From Selaginella moellendorffii (taxonomy: Eukaryota > Streptophyta > Lycopodiopsida > Selaginellales > Selaginellaceae): 31,119 nt of DNA. Positions 1 through 11,240 of the stretch are shown in pieces. Location: NCBI RefSeq assembly GCF_000143415.4, contig NW_003314282.1, positions 1 through 31,119 of the forward strand. Reading direction: 5' to 3'. The position numbers were made by a program, and so were the translations under genes. Under the pieces are notes generated by a model, which did no database searches, had not been told where the DNA came from, and saw nothing but the letters and a program-made list of their open reading frames with translations. How positions within the stretch are numbered: the first letter of the stretch is position 1; each line of letters opens with the position of its first letter.

Positions 1-963
1 CTGTGGCATGATCTGTCGAGTTCGAATCTATCCACAACAACCATGCCTTAAGTTGGTGATTTCCCTCCCACACAAGTAGTATCCGATTTGAAAGAATTTC
101 TTTCTATACAACATAAATTTCATCCTTCAAAGTGGCCTCAAATTTGATATTAAGACACTACCATATTTTATTCTAAGAAGCTATTTTCCCATTCAAAAGC
201 GCTAAACCCTTCGCCATAATAAGTTTGGACTCTATTTGCACAAAACTTTGTTGTTAAATGGAAAACCTAAGTTGGTCCACAATTTCCACTACTAATCATA
301 GTATTAGATTTTTGATTATGCGGTATAGAGTTACTCAAAGAGATGGAACTTTCTTTTTGATTATCAACTATTATAGTGAATCTAAAACAACTTTCACTTT
401 GAACTTAAAAGGATAATTGAATAAATGTTTATTTAAAGCTTCTTTTTGTATTCATGAGTTTGCTTTCGTTTTTCCTTTCTTTTAACCCCATCTTTAGCTC
501 CACTTGGTTCTTCTGTAACCATTCTTCTCTATGCAACTTTACTTTCCAAAAGGTCAAGGCCATCATCTTCTTCTTTTTCATCTTATTACTATTCTTCTTT
601 CTCAGACTCATCTTCAGGAAATTTGGGATTTTTTATCCACTCAAGATTCTCAATTTGCTCATTTTCTTAAAGATTGCTTAATGAAGCTTGAGAAAGGTTT
701 TCTGGCCCCCTCCTTTCGCCCCCCTGCCCCCTCTAACCTCCCTTTCCTTCCCCCCCCACTATGTGCCTATGTTCCTCGTAACATGCATAGTAATATTCTT
801 GATAAATATTGCCTCCTAACATATGTTCTAGCAACTTGCTAAAGTCTAGAAAGAGCAAGTATAAACCTAAAAAAAAAATTAAGATCAATAATTGCAAATC
901 AATATAGCTAAGTATAGGAATTAGCCATGAATCAAGCCACCACATTTTGCACAACCATATTTG
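1..963. other. Gene-free AT-rich DNA
   Basis: I see no supportable gene here. Short open frames at 429-842 have no recognisable domain and low-complexity Lys- or Phe/Leu-rich composition. The stretch 705-757 is a run of C tracts (G tracts on the minus strand). Bases 19-30 read gagttcgaatct, which resembles a Pol III B box, but the matching A box would lie outside the window. Confidence 0.6.
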
Positions 964-1491
964 CATAAGGGGAGCTATAGTGCTACTCCCCCTCACACAG
1001 GAGCTCAGGTGGCAAGTCCCAGTTGTGGCACTCGCCACCACCCAAGTTGCCGAATGAGGGGGAGAAGTGCTATGGCTCCCCCCATGGCAGCTTTGAATGG
1101 TGGTGAGCACCACCACCCAAGCTGTCATGGGTGGAGCCACAGTGCCGCTCTCCCTTATGTGGCAGCTTGGATGGCAAGTTTGAGTGGTGGTGCTCACCAC
1201 CACTAGAGCACCACCACCCAAGCTACCATGGGGGGAACCACAGTGTTGCTCCCCCTCATGCAATACTTCGATGGTGGTGAGCGCCACCACTTGGACTTGC
1301 CATAGAGCAGGTATGGCATCGCTCCCCCTAATGCGGTAGCTCGGATGGTAGCGAGCGCCACCACTTGGACTTGCCGTGGGAGGAACTATAGTGCCACTCC
1401 CCCTCATTTTGCAACTTGGGTGGTGGTGAGTGCCACCACTTGGACTTGCCATTGGGGGATCCATGATGCCCCTCCCTCTTACGTGGCAGTG
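964..1491. repeat. Diverged ~75-bp GC-rich tandem repeat, about 6.5 copies
   Basis: Unit starts can be placed at 964, 1050, 1125, 1226, 1300, 1374 and 1449, so the steps are 86, 75, 101, 74, 74 and 75 bp, with a partial last unit. Each unit holds a block like cagtgctgctccccctcatg, then ggtggtgagcgccaccac (itself a short inverted repeat), then ttggacttgcc. The long open frames across it on both strands (733-1464 minus, 961-1206 plus) follow from the repeat composition and show no domain, so I do not call them genes. Confidence 0.8.
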
Positions 1492-4228
1492 TGATTTTCA
1501 GCCAATTCCTATAATCGGGGCTGCTGTGAGAATTGCTATAGCATTGTTTGAGCTCTTATGGTAGATCGAGTTTGCCTAGCTTGGGCCACCATGGCCGCCG
1601 CACAATAAGGTGTGCTACCATGGCTCACCCCACAGTAGCATAGGATAAAGCACTAGATAGTCTTTCAACACTTACCAACAAACAAAAGTAAGATTTAGTC
1701 ATTTTAAAATATTATTTTATACATACTTTTAAATATTTTGTAGGATGCAAATTGTGATAGAAAACTCTAGAAGGAAATTTCTTTTTCTTGAGAAGTACTC
1801 AAGTCTTAATGCAGTTTTAAAGCTTAAAAATAAGTTTACTACAACTTTTTCCAAAGCATTACGTTTTCAGGATTAATCCAAGTTGAAGCCTAAAAACGAT
1901 GTCATGCAGCCAGGTATGGATTTGCAATACTCTTGAGTGTGTTTTGATCATACATACAGAATTCTCAAATGGTCAATAATGATTCCAAGGTAGATATGCA
2001 TTTATTTAGTTATTATATTAATAATATTTTTTAATTCTTGATGGTGATAATTGTTTGTGAGATGAAAGGAGAAGATACACTAGCTCAAATCTTTTTTGGA
2101 CATTACTAAATAAAATATATTAAGTTAGAATAGGATCTTTAACACCACAAATGTTTTATAATTTCATGAGTGATGAAGCACGAACAAATTGGCAAGTTAT
2201 TATAACTATCTATAATAGTGGTTTAGATAAGGTTTTAGTTGGACAAAAGAGTTCCACTAGGAGTAGAGTTTACACATACAGCAAAATGCACTTGAGTTGA
2301 ATACTGTGATAAACATAAGTAGTTATGTTGGAGATTAAAAAGTTGCAAACATTTTAGAAGATGCAAAAAAATAGTACAAGTTAATACATTTATGGTGGGC
2401 TGGAGATAATGTTTATTAGAAAGCAATTCCAAGACTACAAATTTGGCTAACATGGTAGTTTACTCATTTTCCTCATTCGGGGACTTTAGTTATTTATCAT
2501 GTGAGCAAGTATTAACATTGATCTTTTTTATTAATTCTTTTTCTATTGTAGATGAGTTCTAAAACAATTGTTGCCCAAATTTCAACAACAAATCTTACTA
2601 AAAGTTACCATGCAATGTGGCTAGCAAAAACAAATAATTATAAACATGTACCTCTATTTAAAACTTGCTGGAATGACCTATCCTACAATAAACCTTTATA
2701 CACATTTATATGAAAGGCTAAGTTATAAAAAATGGATTAAATCTTAAGGATTTAGTGGCATGTTTATTTGCTATAACATCAATATGACTTCTTAGTCATA
2801 CACTCACACAAGTGATAAGATCAACTTTATATGATCTTGGAATTCGATTTGCAACAAAACCAACTAGGAACCTTAAAATTGTCAAAAGGAAGAGACAAAT
2901 AAATAAGCTAATACAATCGATAAATTTTACACCGTCTTGAGTATAAGTATGTTATTAGAAAATGAGGAAGACCAATGCTTTCGAAAAATCAAAAGCTTAA
3001 GTGTTTCTAAGTCAAAGAATAAAAGATTCATAAGATTGAGTGGGCTATATATCAATCTAGAATAAGATCTATAGTTAAGTGTCTTGCTTAGATTGAAGGA
3101 AAATTATGTGGTAAATAGATTATTATAGAAACTCTATACACTCCAACACCCTTTTTTGGGGATAACGACAATATAGTGATCCCTCACAACACTATGATTA
3201 GTTTATGTAGTTCTGTTAAACAGAAGTTTTGCACATATTATCTATTACAACACAGATTATTCAAAAACTAGAACATGTACCACATACTTAATTGAAGAAG
3301 GGGTGAACTTGAGCCACAACCACAAGCCCAACATTAATACTATTCTGAAGAAGTTTCAAAAACAAGAAACAACAAATGTGAGAAAATTACAAATACTTGG
3401 TCAAAGGAAGGAAAGGCAACATACTCAAAAGTATTATAGTTGAAGGTAAGAAAATCACTTTCCTCAATTTATTTTTTCTCTAACAAAAATAGGAGATGAA
3501 AACAGTGAGTATCTGAAAAGTTAAGAGTGTCAACATCAAGCAGTAATATTGTTATCATGAGCATACAATTTTCAGTTATCGAATTGATACTATAAACAGG
3601 AAAGTTTACAATTTCACAATCAAGAAATTCCCAAATTGCACTTGCATATACTTCTTTCAACATTAGATTTTTGATAAGTCTTTTATCCCTTGCAAATATA
3701 TATATTTTATATATTGTATGCTTCTTAGGATGGATTCAAATGTTAAACTTTAGATTCATTGCCTTGCAATGTCTAAACTTGAGGTGTTTATGACATTGAA
3801 AAAGAATTAGATATAGGTATTGTATTCAAATTTAATATAAGATAAATAATTTTTTATTTATAAATTACATCTAAAATAACATATAGCATTTCTTATAATA
3901 GGGATTTTATATAATAATGAAAAGTTTAATATAAATATACATGTATAAATACTAATTATTAAATATTAAAATAATAATTTCTTATGTAAATAAGTTGATA
4001 AGGCAAAACATCTATTAAATAGCAACTATTGCTACTAAGATTAGATACTGGTAGTTTACACAGATCTAAATATTATTAAAAAAATTAATTTGTTTTAAAG
4101 TACCTATTTAATAAAAATAATGCCACTAAAATTTTAATAGAATACTCTTTAGTGTGCCAGAATATTTTTAAAATATTCTTATCAACAGCAATGACTCCTT
4201 TGGCTCCCTATATTGGCAAATCCAAAAA
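1492..4228. other. Gene-free AT-rich decayed DNA
   Basis: There is no convincing gene in these 2.7 kb. Base composition is strongly AT-rich and every frame is full of stops. Short translatable patches occur around 2160-2460 and 2900-3130 but I cannot assign a family. It is probably old transposon-derived sequence; this is inference from composition and neighbours only. Confidence 0.5.
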
Positions 4229-4432
4229 TACTCATATGTACATTATTCGATAAAAGTGGATTTCATTTTCACACATGATGTTGGCTATGTAGGTATATCC
4301 TGACTTCAGTGGAAAAGCCTGGTGTCAAGAAGGTATCCTAGCAATAAACTTTATTTGAATTTTCTTATAATCCTTCTTTTATATGGATTTGTTGAAGAGT
4401 CAAAAAACCAACAATATAGACATCACTCTACT
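4229..4432 (+). pseudogene. Intron-containing fragment copy of the SF3B2 gene
   Basis: This segment aligns base for base with 22012-22217 of the SF3B2 gene in the same window. It covers the end of exon 14, all of intron 14, exon 15, intron 15 and the start of exon 16. Because both introns are present it is a DNA-level duplication, not a processed retrocopy. Most differences are G to A or C to T relative to the parent (for example gtacgttgttcg became gtacattattcg). Only scattered codons stay open, and the 64-aa open frame at 4322-4516 is an accident of this copy. Left of 4229 and right of 4432 the similarity stops. Its right edge lies next to the gypsy remnant, so it may have been carried or joined by element activity or break repair; that part is inference. 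Confidence 0.9.
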
Positions 4433-4499
4433 ACTAATCCCAACAAAATAAAGAGGGTTGTCCTCAATATGATATTAAAAATGTTAATGCTAAAACAAC

Positions 4500-5513
4500 A
4501 AGTTATTATTAAATAATACAAGATTCTTAAACCCCTCCCAAAGCTTTTAGATCCACAACTCAATCTTTGAGCTTCACAAACCTTGTCAAGAAAAGGTAAA
4601 TTTTGCTCCACACCTTATAAATACTAAATATAAACTTCTTAAAACCCAAACTACTGCTAAACACTCTTTCTCTACTGTGGAATAGTTCACCTCTACTTAT
4701 TGTAATATACAGTTAATATATACAATAGGATAATGCCAACCAAGCACACTCAGACTCTCTTGCATTAACACCCCTCTGAAACCGATATCATAAGCATCCA
4801 CATGTAAAATAAAAAGTTGAGTGTAATCAGGATATGTTAAAATTGGAGGAATCATTAATAGCTTTTTGAGATCCATAAATTCATGCTCATAATCTTTAGA
4901 CCAGATGAAAAATGATGTTAATAACTTCAGTAACACTCACAATGATGCAGTACGATCAAAAATATAATCAACAAAACAATTGAGATATTACACTTTGCTT
5001 AAGAGACATTATACATCATTCACACATTTTGGAGTAAGGAACCTTAGAATAACCATTAATTTATCAAGATCTTCACAAGAAATATGGTATCTAAGATAAA
5101 TTATATTTTTGGACTCAAATATACACTTTAATTTTGAACCAACTTTTTGCAACCAATCCAACACCACATCACAAATATGCTCCTCTTATGTCCCCTTTGA
5201 GTGGATCAAGACATCATCAATGAAATCAATAATCACCTTCAGTATATCACAAAATAAATTTTCCATCATTTGTTGGAAAATTGTTGGCAAGAAATGGAGC
5301 TAAAGAATATGCAACAAAAAGTGAAAAAGGTAATATCTCATAATATTGTATATATCGAAAAGCATCATTAAGGGTGGTTGGAGCAAGTGCATGCACAAGT
5401 CTTATAAGATTTTGATGAAATGTTGGCCATAACATTCTTAACTTGATCCATTCTGATATATTTAACTCTAAACAAAGCAAGAGGCTCCAAAAGCAAATGC
5501 TAAATTGCATCAC
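4500..5513 (-). mobile_element. Ty3/gypsy pol remnant with internal deletion
   Basis: Read on the minus strand, 5513-5330 gives a gag-like stretch (HALAPTTLNDAFRYIQYYE). It is directly followed at about 5300-5030 by reverse transcriptase with FLPTIFQQMMENL and the FIDDVLIHS form of the YxDD box. The end of RT and start of RNase H are at 4936-4697 (FILHVDAYDIGFRGVL), with NYSTVEKECLAVVW at about 4690-4640, fading out near 4500. Gag abutting RT means protease and the front of RT are missing. Frames change several times and stops are present, so it is dead. No LTRs are visible. Its sequence is quite different from the larger gypsy element in this window. Confidence 0.8.
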
Positions 5514-5549
5514 TAACTAAAACAACCTTTAATAAAGACAATGCAATTG

Positions 5550-7382
5550 TTATAAGACATTATTACAATTGTTGATATGTTCAGCCCATGTGATGGCACC
5601 TCCTGAGAAGGAAAGGCAAATGCCAGAAGTAAAGTGATGGCATTTGTTGTTGGCAAAACTAGCATCTGTATAGCATGTCAATGATGCATTACCCCCTGAA
5701 TAAGTAATGCTATAGTCCATAGTGCTTTGGAGGTATCTCACAATATGCTTGGCAGCTTGCCAATGTATAGTGGTTGGTGATATGTTGTACTGACTCAAGG
5801 CAAGTTGCATATGTGATGTCGGAGCAAGTCATCAAGGCTAAATATATGAGGCAACCAATGAGATGCTGATAGGGAGTCCTAGTAAGTAAATTGCTCAACT
5901 GTGAGGTCAATAGCACCAACAACCATTGGCGTCTTGACGGGGTGGCAATCACGTATACCAAACCAATCCAGCAAGACTTTGACTTTATGTCATTGGCTAA
6001 GCATATAGCCACCAAACTTAGGATTGCGTGTGACTTCAAAGCCAAGAAAGTAGGAGACTTGGCCAAGGTCCTTCATCTGGAATTGCTAGTTGAGAGCAGC
6101 TTTTAGAGCAACAATGGCATTAGTGTCATCACCCATGATGAGCAAATCATCAACGTAGAGGGCCACAATAAGCATGCTCTCAGCATGACCATTCACATAC
6201 ACATTGTGATCGAGCATGTAATAAATTTTTTGATACCAAATACAGGAGCTCTGTTTTAGGCCATACAAAGCTTTCCCAATTGCCATATAGGGCCACCAGG
6301 GGCAACATCGTCCTCAAAACTAGGAGGTATATGCATATAGATGTCCTCTTGCAAATCCCCATTAAAAACATACAGTTTTGACATCTATATAGTGGACTTG
6401 CCATTTACAAGCAGCCGTAAGTTCAAAAAGGGTATGGATGCTGGCCATTTTTACAACTGGTGAGAATGTTTCATTGTAGTCAAGGCCATGGACTTGGCAA
6501 AAACTGCAAACAACCAACCATGCCTTATAATGTATAACCTGACCATCTTTCCCATACTTTTTGGAAAAACTCTATTTTAGATCCAAAACACGTTGTCCCA
6601 ATGGCGCTAAATCAACTGGAACATAAGTTCCATTAACCAGAATGGAAGCAACTTCTTCCACAATGGCTTCCATCCAAGATGTGAGATGGCCTCATCATAG
6701 GTTATGGGGATGCCGATGTCAACAAGGCCATAAAAGTCATCAAGCTCTGTAGCATCTGCTTCAGCATTTTCCTGGACTTTCAATGAGGGCCGACATTCCC
6801 GGGGGTGATCAAGAACTGGCATCGGATCAGGCATGCCACGACGTCGACAAAGTGGTGGAGGTGTTGGAGGCTTGTCCTCGACTAGAGGAGCATCAGCTGG
6901 TTCAAGCATGTCTAGAATTGGAGGATTCCCCAGTGGAATCTCTAGCAGCAACTCATGAATAGGATCTTGAGGTGGAGGTAAGAGTGGACCATCTCCCATA
7001 AGTGGGATCAAAGGAACAAGTTGAGTCTTAGCAATGAAAGAAAGATCTTGAAGAGCCTCTACATGCATGGGAAAGTCACTTTCGTTGAACATGATGTCTA
7101 TACTTACAAGAGCCTTGTGAGATGCAAAATCCCACAACTTGTAAGCTTTTCTCCTGATGGTGTCATCCTGTGCATATCCCACAAAGATGAATTTTTTACT
7201 TTTGGGATCTAGCTTTTTCCAAAGTTGATTAGAGGTATGTGCGTATGTTGCACAACCGAAGACCTAAAAGTGGGACACATCAAGAATAGAACCTGTCCAA
7301 AATGGGTTTTTCCATCCAAAGCAGCCGTGGCAAGGTGATTTTGGACATGCATTGTTGTGGCTATGGCCTCTTGCCAAAACAT
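5550..7382 (-). pseudogene. Copia integrase C-terminus, reverse transcriptase and RNase H
   Basis: From about 7380 the minus strand resumes integrase with KMFWQEAIATTMHVQNHLAT and ALDGKTHFG. Next comes a GKS-rich linker and a Pro-rich spacer at 7000-6780 (PPTPPPLCRRR). RT starts near 6710 (ITYDEAISHLGWK). The RT catalytic box is L-Y-V-D-D-L-L-I-M with the YVDD codons at 6146-6157, and LGFEVTRNPKFGGYMLSQ follows. RNase H at 5810-5550 includes CYTDASFANN and is truncated before its last helix. At least four frameshifts or stops separate these pieces. RT and RNase H would make element cDNA in the particle; this copy cannot. Confidence 0.85.
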
Positions 7383-7387
7383 CTTAT
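7383..7387. repeat. Left target-site duplication CTTAT
   Basis: Five bases cttat directly precede the 5' LTR and recur at 14854-14858 directly after the 3' LTR. Five bases is the normal Ty3/gypsy duplication length. Confidence 0.95.
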
Positions 7388-8529
7388 TGTAAGGAACCAA
7401 CTCCCCGAGGTGTCGTAGGCTAAAGGATCCCCGAAAACACAACCGAAATGATAAAGAGTTCATCGGATGGGACTGAGTCTGAGATCGAGTCCAAGACCGA
7501 CTCTAAGACCGAGTTCAAGATAGAGTCCGAGATCGAGTCCAAGGCCGACTCCAAGACAAAGTTCGAGACCGAGTTCGAGATAGAGTCCGAGATCCAAGAT
7601 CGGGTCCAAGACCGAGTCTGAGGTCGAGTCCGAAGTCGAGTCCGAAATTGGGTCCGAGGTCGAGTTCGAGATCGAGTCCGAGACTGAATCTGAAGTCGGG
7701 TCCGAGATCGAGTCTGAGATCGAGTCCGAGACTGAGTCCGAGTACTAATATAGGTTGAGGGGTGAAAGCCCAAAGCGTGTGTCTCCCAGGGGGGGGGGCC
7801 TGTAGGGGGTTCCAAAAGTATAGTAGAGATAGTGAGGTCCAGGAACCAGTCTTGAAGGAACTCTCTAGTGGTGCTTCCAAACTGACTTGAGGTTGAGACT
7901 GGGACTAAGAGGCCTTGGGTGGGAGTGAGCATGGACTTGGGTGGTGCCGAAGGGGCCACCCAAGGAAGTGCTCAAGAGCAGCTCCCACTGCCGGAAGGGA
8001 AACCGACTACGGTGCTCCCGGCTCATGTGGAGTGGTGCCCCACTTGAGTACCTTGTGGCTCATTGGTCCTCGCCCTTCCTAGGGGCTTGGGCCTTCCCTT
8101 TGGGAAGGAAATGGGGGGGTAGAAGTACCCATACCGGGCTGTTAGGCCACGGTGTTTCACCCCGGTGTCCCGAAGCAAGTGTTGCACCCAAGGCTTGGGA
8201 TTTAAAGGGTCCCATGATCAAGTCTTGTTGTACCAAGGGATGTTAGGAACCTAGAGGCTTGGTGTGTTTGGCTGCTTGTGTCTGCAGGGAGTGTAGCCGA
8301 AGCTTTAGTCTAACCCGGGGAGGGGGATTGGGAGAGATTTGGGAATCCGTGGATGGAGGGCTAACGCTCCATTGCTCGTGCAGTGAGTAGTTGAAACCAA
8401 GTAGGACCAAGTAGGAGCTGGTACAATAGGCAGGAACTTTGGCGAGGGAACTTAGCTAAAACCAAGTCGGTGTTGGTTGAATAGATGAGGTAAGCTGGCA
8501 AATTGGAAAGGAAAAATTTGTTGCTTACA
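7388..8529 (+). repeat. 5' LTR of the chromovirus (1142 bp)
   Basis: It starts tgtaaggaaccaac and ends gttgcttaca, and matches 13726-14853 along its length. It contains a ~270-bp minisatellite (7470-7745), a G run near 7788, and a long GC-rich second half that is well conserved between the two LTRs. Open frames of 60-180 aa on both strands arise from the minisatellite and are not genes. Confidence 0.95.
7470..7745. repeat. LTR minisatellite, 12-bp unit like GAGACCGAGTCC
   Basis: Dozens of imperfect 6- and 12-bp units (gagaccgagtcc, gagatcgagtcc, gaggtcgagtcc) run head to tail. The same block is at 13803-14075 in the 3' LTR. A variant block (gagatggagtcc, gagatggacccc-like units) is at 16660-17005 in the solo LTR. 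Period six gives spurious long frames rich in RT/SR or DS/DL dipeptides. Confidence 0.9.
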
Positions 8530-8532
8530 ATT

Positions 8533-8545
8533 TGGTATTAGAGCC
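8533..8545 (+). promoter_or_regulatory. Primer binding site (initiator Met tRNA type)
   Basis: tggtattagagcc, three bases after the 5' LTR, matches the usual plant initiator-methionine tRNA PBS (tggtatcagagcc) except for one C-to-T change. This is where minus-strand cDNA synthesis would start. Confidence 0.9.
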
Positions 8546-8588
8546 TTTTTCTCAGTTCTAGCGAAGGATAGAGGCGGATTGCTAGGAG

Positions 8589-9881
8589 ATGGCAAAGGTA
8601 GGGCGGAAACGAACTAAGGCGGAGACGAAACCTCCTCCAAAGCTGGAGCCTCCGGTTGAACAAGAGGCTATAGATGAGGAATCCTTGTATGAGGAGGACT
8701 CAAGTGAGGAAACCTCCAAACAAGAGTCTGGTGGTGAGGTTCGGTAGTCCAAGGCTCGATTGGACGTTCTAGAAGGACAATTGGCTCTACTGGAGACTCT
8801 CATATGCCCTGCTGGAGACTCTTGTACACAAGCTAAAGTGTGACGAGAAGCGGAAAAAAAGGCAAAAGATTGTAGATGCTGGCAGTGCAGAAGGTGCGAA
8901 CCCTTCGGCAGGGACTGAAGCAGAACCAAACAAGGTCGAACAGACTGAAATGGAATCAGTCTCTTAGACAGTTCCCAAGTACAAACCAAAGCCCCCACTG
9001 GTCTTTAAGGGAGTGAATGACTATAAGGTGGTGGAGGATTAGTTTTACGATATGGAGGACTACTTCCGAGCTTTGCAGTTACCGAGCTCGGAGAAGGTCC
9101 CATGTGCAAAACTATGTTTGGCAGATAATGCCAAGTTTTGGTGGAGAACAACAGAGGCCAATGAAGGACCGGTGGCCACTTGGGAAATGATGAACGTGAG
9201 GATCCGCGCGACTTATATTCCTCCAAATGCTACTCTGAATCTAAGGGATGAGCTGAGTAGGCTGAAGCAGACTGGAACCATTCAAGAGTATGTGAATGGG
9301 TTTATGGCAAAGAGGATACTTGTCATGGATATGGGTGATATAAATGTGTTCCATGCCTTTATATTAGGCTTGCAAACCTGGGCTCGCGGCGAGGTGATGC
9401 GTTGGAACCCGACTAACTACAAGGAAGCAATGCGGCTATCAAGGTGCATTTCAATGATAACCTGCAAAAGGGGAACACGATGGGGTCGGGGTCCACGTTT
9501 AGCAAAGGGGCCAAACCAAGGGGAACATATAGCAAACGGAAATTCAAGAGGAGTTTCTCTAAGAATGAGTTCTCGGGGTTCCGGAAAGGCAAATCCAGTG
9601 GCCAGCGAGCAAATACGTGGGGGAGTCAAACAAAAAGAGACAAACCCATGGATAAAAAGGTCAAGTCTGTTAGCAGCGTGGGAAACAACGTATATTACAA
9701 CTGCGGTGAAGCGGGACACTTTTCGAGGGAATGTCCCTACCCAAAGAAGGCCAAAGCCAATATAGCCATTAAGTCAGGTGAAATCCAAGCTGAGGTATGT
9801 GATTTAGTCCTTAGCTCAAAGTTACTCATTACACGAGCAACTTTGATAGAGAGTCATTCGCGACATCTATTAGCCCTTTGA
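8589..9881 (+). pseudogene. Chromovirus gag
   Basis: From ATG 8589 an acidic N-terminus (MAKVGRKRTKAETKPPPKLE) runs to a TAG at 8745. The capsid-like Retrotrans_gag region is at about 8970-9440 in another frame (PPLVFKGVNDYKVVED, TAG at 9040, then FYDMEDYFRALQLPSSEK, and IQEYVNGFMAKRILVMDMGD). A frameshift near 9440 leads to a basic linker and a CCHC knuckle at 9693-9737 whose first Cys is Tyr (TAT at 9693-9695), followed by Y-N-C-G-E-A-G-H-F-S-R-E-C. A 22-bp duplication at 8801-8822 explains one frame change. The gene would form the particle and bind RNA; the zinc site and the frame are both broken. Confidence 0.85.
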
Positions 9882-10440
9882 GGGAAGCTTGGAGATAGCT
9901 TTGTTAAGATCCTTATTGACACGGGTGCTTTGGATAATTTTGTGGCTGCAGACATAGTCCAGCAAGCCGGACTAATGGTGCAGTAGCTGGGTGAACCAAG
10001 GACGATAGAGTTTGTTCAAGGTAGCCAAAGCACCGATGAGATACTTCGACAAGCGAGAGTCGAAGTAGGGACATGAAAAGTAGACATGGATTTCACCGTG
10101 TTGGACAAAGCGGGATTTGACGTAATCTTTGGGATGGATTGGTTCAATCGGTTTGTGGTAGCCCTACATGGACAATAGAGGAACCTTGTGGTATTGGCGA
10201 ATGCCTGGGGAGAATGATCCAGGGTGAAGGCCCAGGATCTAAAGGTAAAGCAATGTAAGGCCAAAAACTCTTGCTTAAACCTAGTGTTCACAAGAGGACA
10301 ACTCACTAAAGGAACCAAAACAACATTTTTGTGCTTATTCTCGGTGAAGAATGACAAAAAGACAGGAATAGAAGAAGTACATTTAGTGATCTAGCGAGTG
10401 TTGGACCAATTCTAGGATACCATGCCAGAGGAGCTACTGG
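9882..10440 (+). pseudogene. Chromovirus protease region and PR-RT linker
   Basis: The aspartic protease active site is D-T-G-A at 9918-9929, preceded by KILID and followed by LDNFVAADIVQQAGL. The second conserved half reads FDVIFGMDWFNRF at about 10118-10155. In-frame stops occur at the positions reading VQ-stop and GT-stop (near 9983 and 10075). Downstream to 10440 a linker with further stops leads to RT. The enzyme would cut the Gag-Pol polyprotein. Confidence 0.8.
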
Positions 10441-11240
10441 ATAGAACACAAGATTGAGCTGGTCGAGGGTGCTAAGGCAATAGTTCATCCCCCCTATCGT
10501 TTGAATGAAAAGGAACTCAAGGAAGCTCAAGTGCCAACTAGAAGAGTTGGTGGGCAAAGGGTATGTTAAGTTGAGTAAGTCACCATATGGGGCGCCGATG
10601 TTATTTGTGAAAAAGAAAGATGGATCTATGTGCATATGCATAGACTACCGGTTGCCCAACAAGTATACAAAGAAGAACAAATACCTTTTGCCAAGGATTG
10701 AGGACCTGTTCGATAAGTTGGGAAAGGCAAAATACTTCTTGAGGATTGATCTAATGTCAAGATACTACCAAATCAAGGTAGTAAAGGAAGATGTCGAGAA
10801 GACAACCTGTCGAACAAGGTATGGAAGCTTTAAGTTTTTGGTGATGCCCTTTGGGCTGTGCAATGCGTTGGCAACTTTTTTGGCACTGATGAACCACATC
10901 TTTGTACCTTATCTAGATCACTTCGTGATCGTCTATATTGATGACATCCTGATCTATAGCGAGACACTAGAGGATCATGCCGAACACTTAACGAAGGTGT
11001 TTGAGAAACTAAGGGAACACAAACTATATGCTAAAAAGAGCAAATATGACTTTGCTCAATAAGAGGTAAAGTTTCTTGGGCATGTGGTGGGCCAGGACGG
11101 GCTCAAGGTGGACCCTGAGAAGGTTCAAGCGATCCAGGAATGGGAGTGACCATCGAATGTACATGAGTTGAGGGCATTCTTGGGGCTATGCAACTACTAC
11201 TGAAAGTTTATCAAACACTATTTGAGAGTAGCTCTGCCCT
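10441..11240 (+). pseudogene. Chromovirus reverse transcriptase
   Basis: Motifs appear in the family's order: [20 protein letters not shown] (about 10570-10630), [39 protein letters not shown], the [12 protein letters not shown] motif (about 10850-10885), and [12 protein letters not shown] with the YIDD codons at 10934-10945. A TAA follows FAQ at 11060, after which FLGHVVGQDGLKVDPEKV continues in the same frame. Stops recur near 11147 and 11200, the first where a Trp codon (TGG) is expected and reads TGA. The catalytic aspartates are intact but the frame is not. Confidence 0.9.

Noticed and set aside
1-60. tRNA-derived SINE at the window start
   Set aside because: Only a B-box-like gagttcgaatct is visible. 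The A box would be outside the window and no tail or target duplication is seen.
733-1464. 243-codon minus-strand open frame
   Set aside because: It runs through the 75-bp tandem repeat, and its repeated HHPS/ATG-like motifs only reflect the repeat.
2160-2460. Possible DNA-transposase remnant in the AT-rich region
   Set aside because: Short readable patches do not contain a motif I can tie to any transposase family.
7420-7959. Long minus-strand open frames rich in R-T/S-R or D-S dipeptides (also 7515-7880, 13798-14067, 16630-16986, and plus 16839-17207)
   Set aside because: They are translations of the 12-bp LTR minisatellite. Period-six DNA keeps several frames open at once, and no domain is present.
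7941-8246. Open frames in the LTRs (also 14260-14484)
   Set aside because: They are the same non-coding LTR sequence twice, with the frame not conserved in length between the two LTRs and no known domain.
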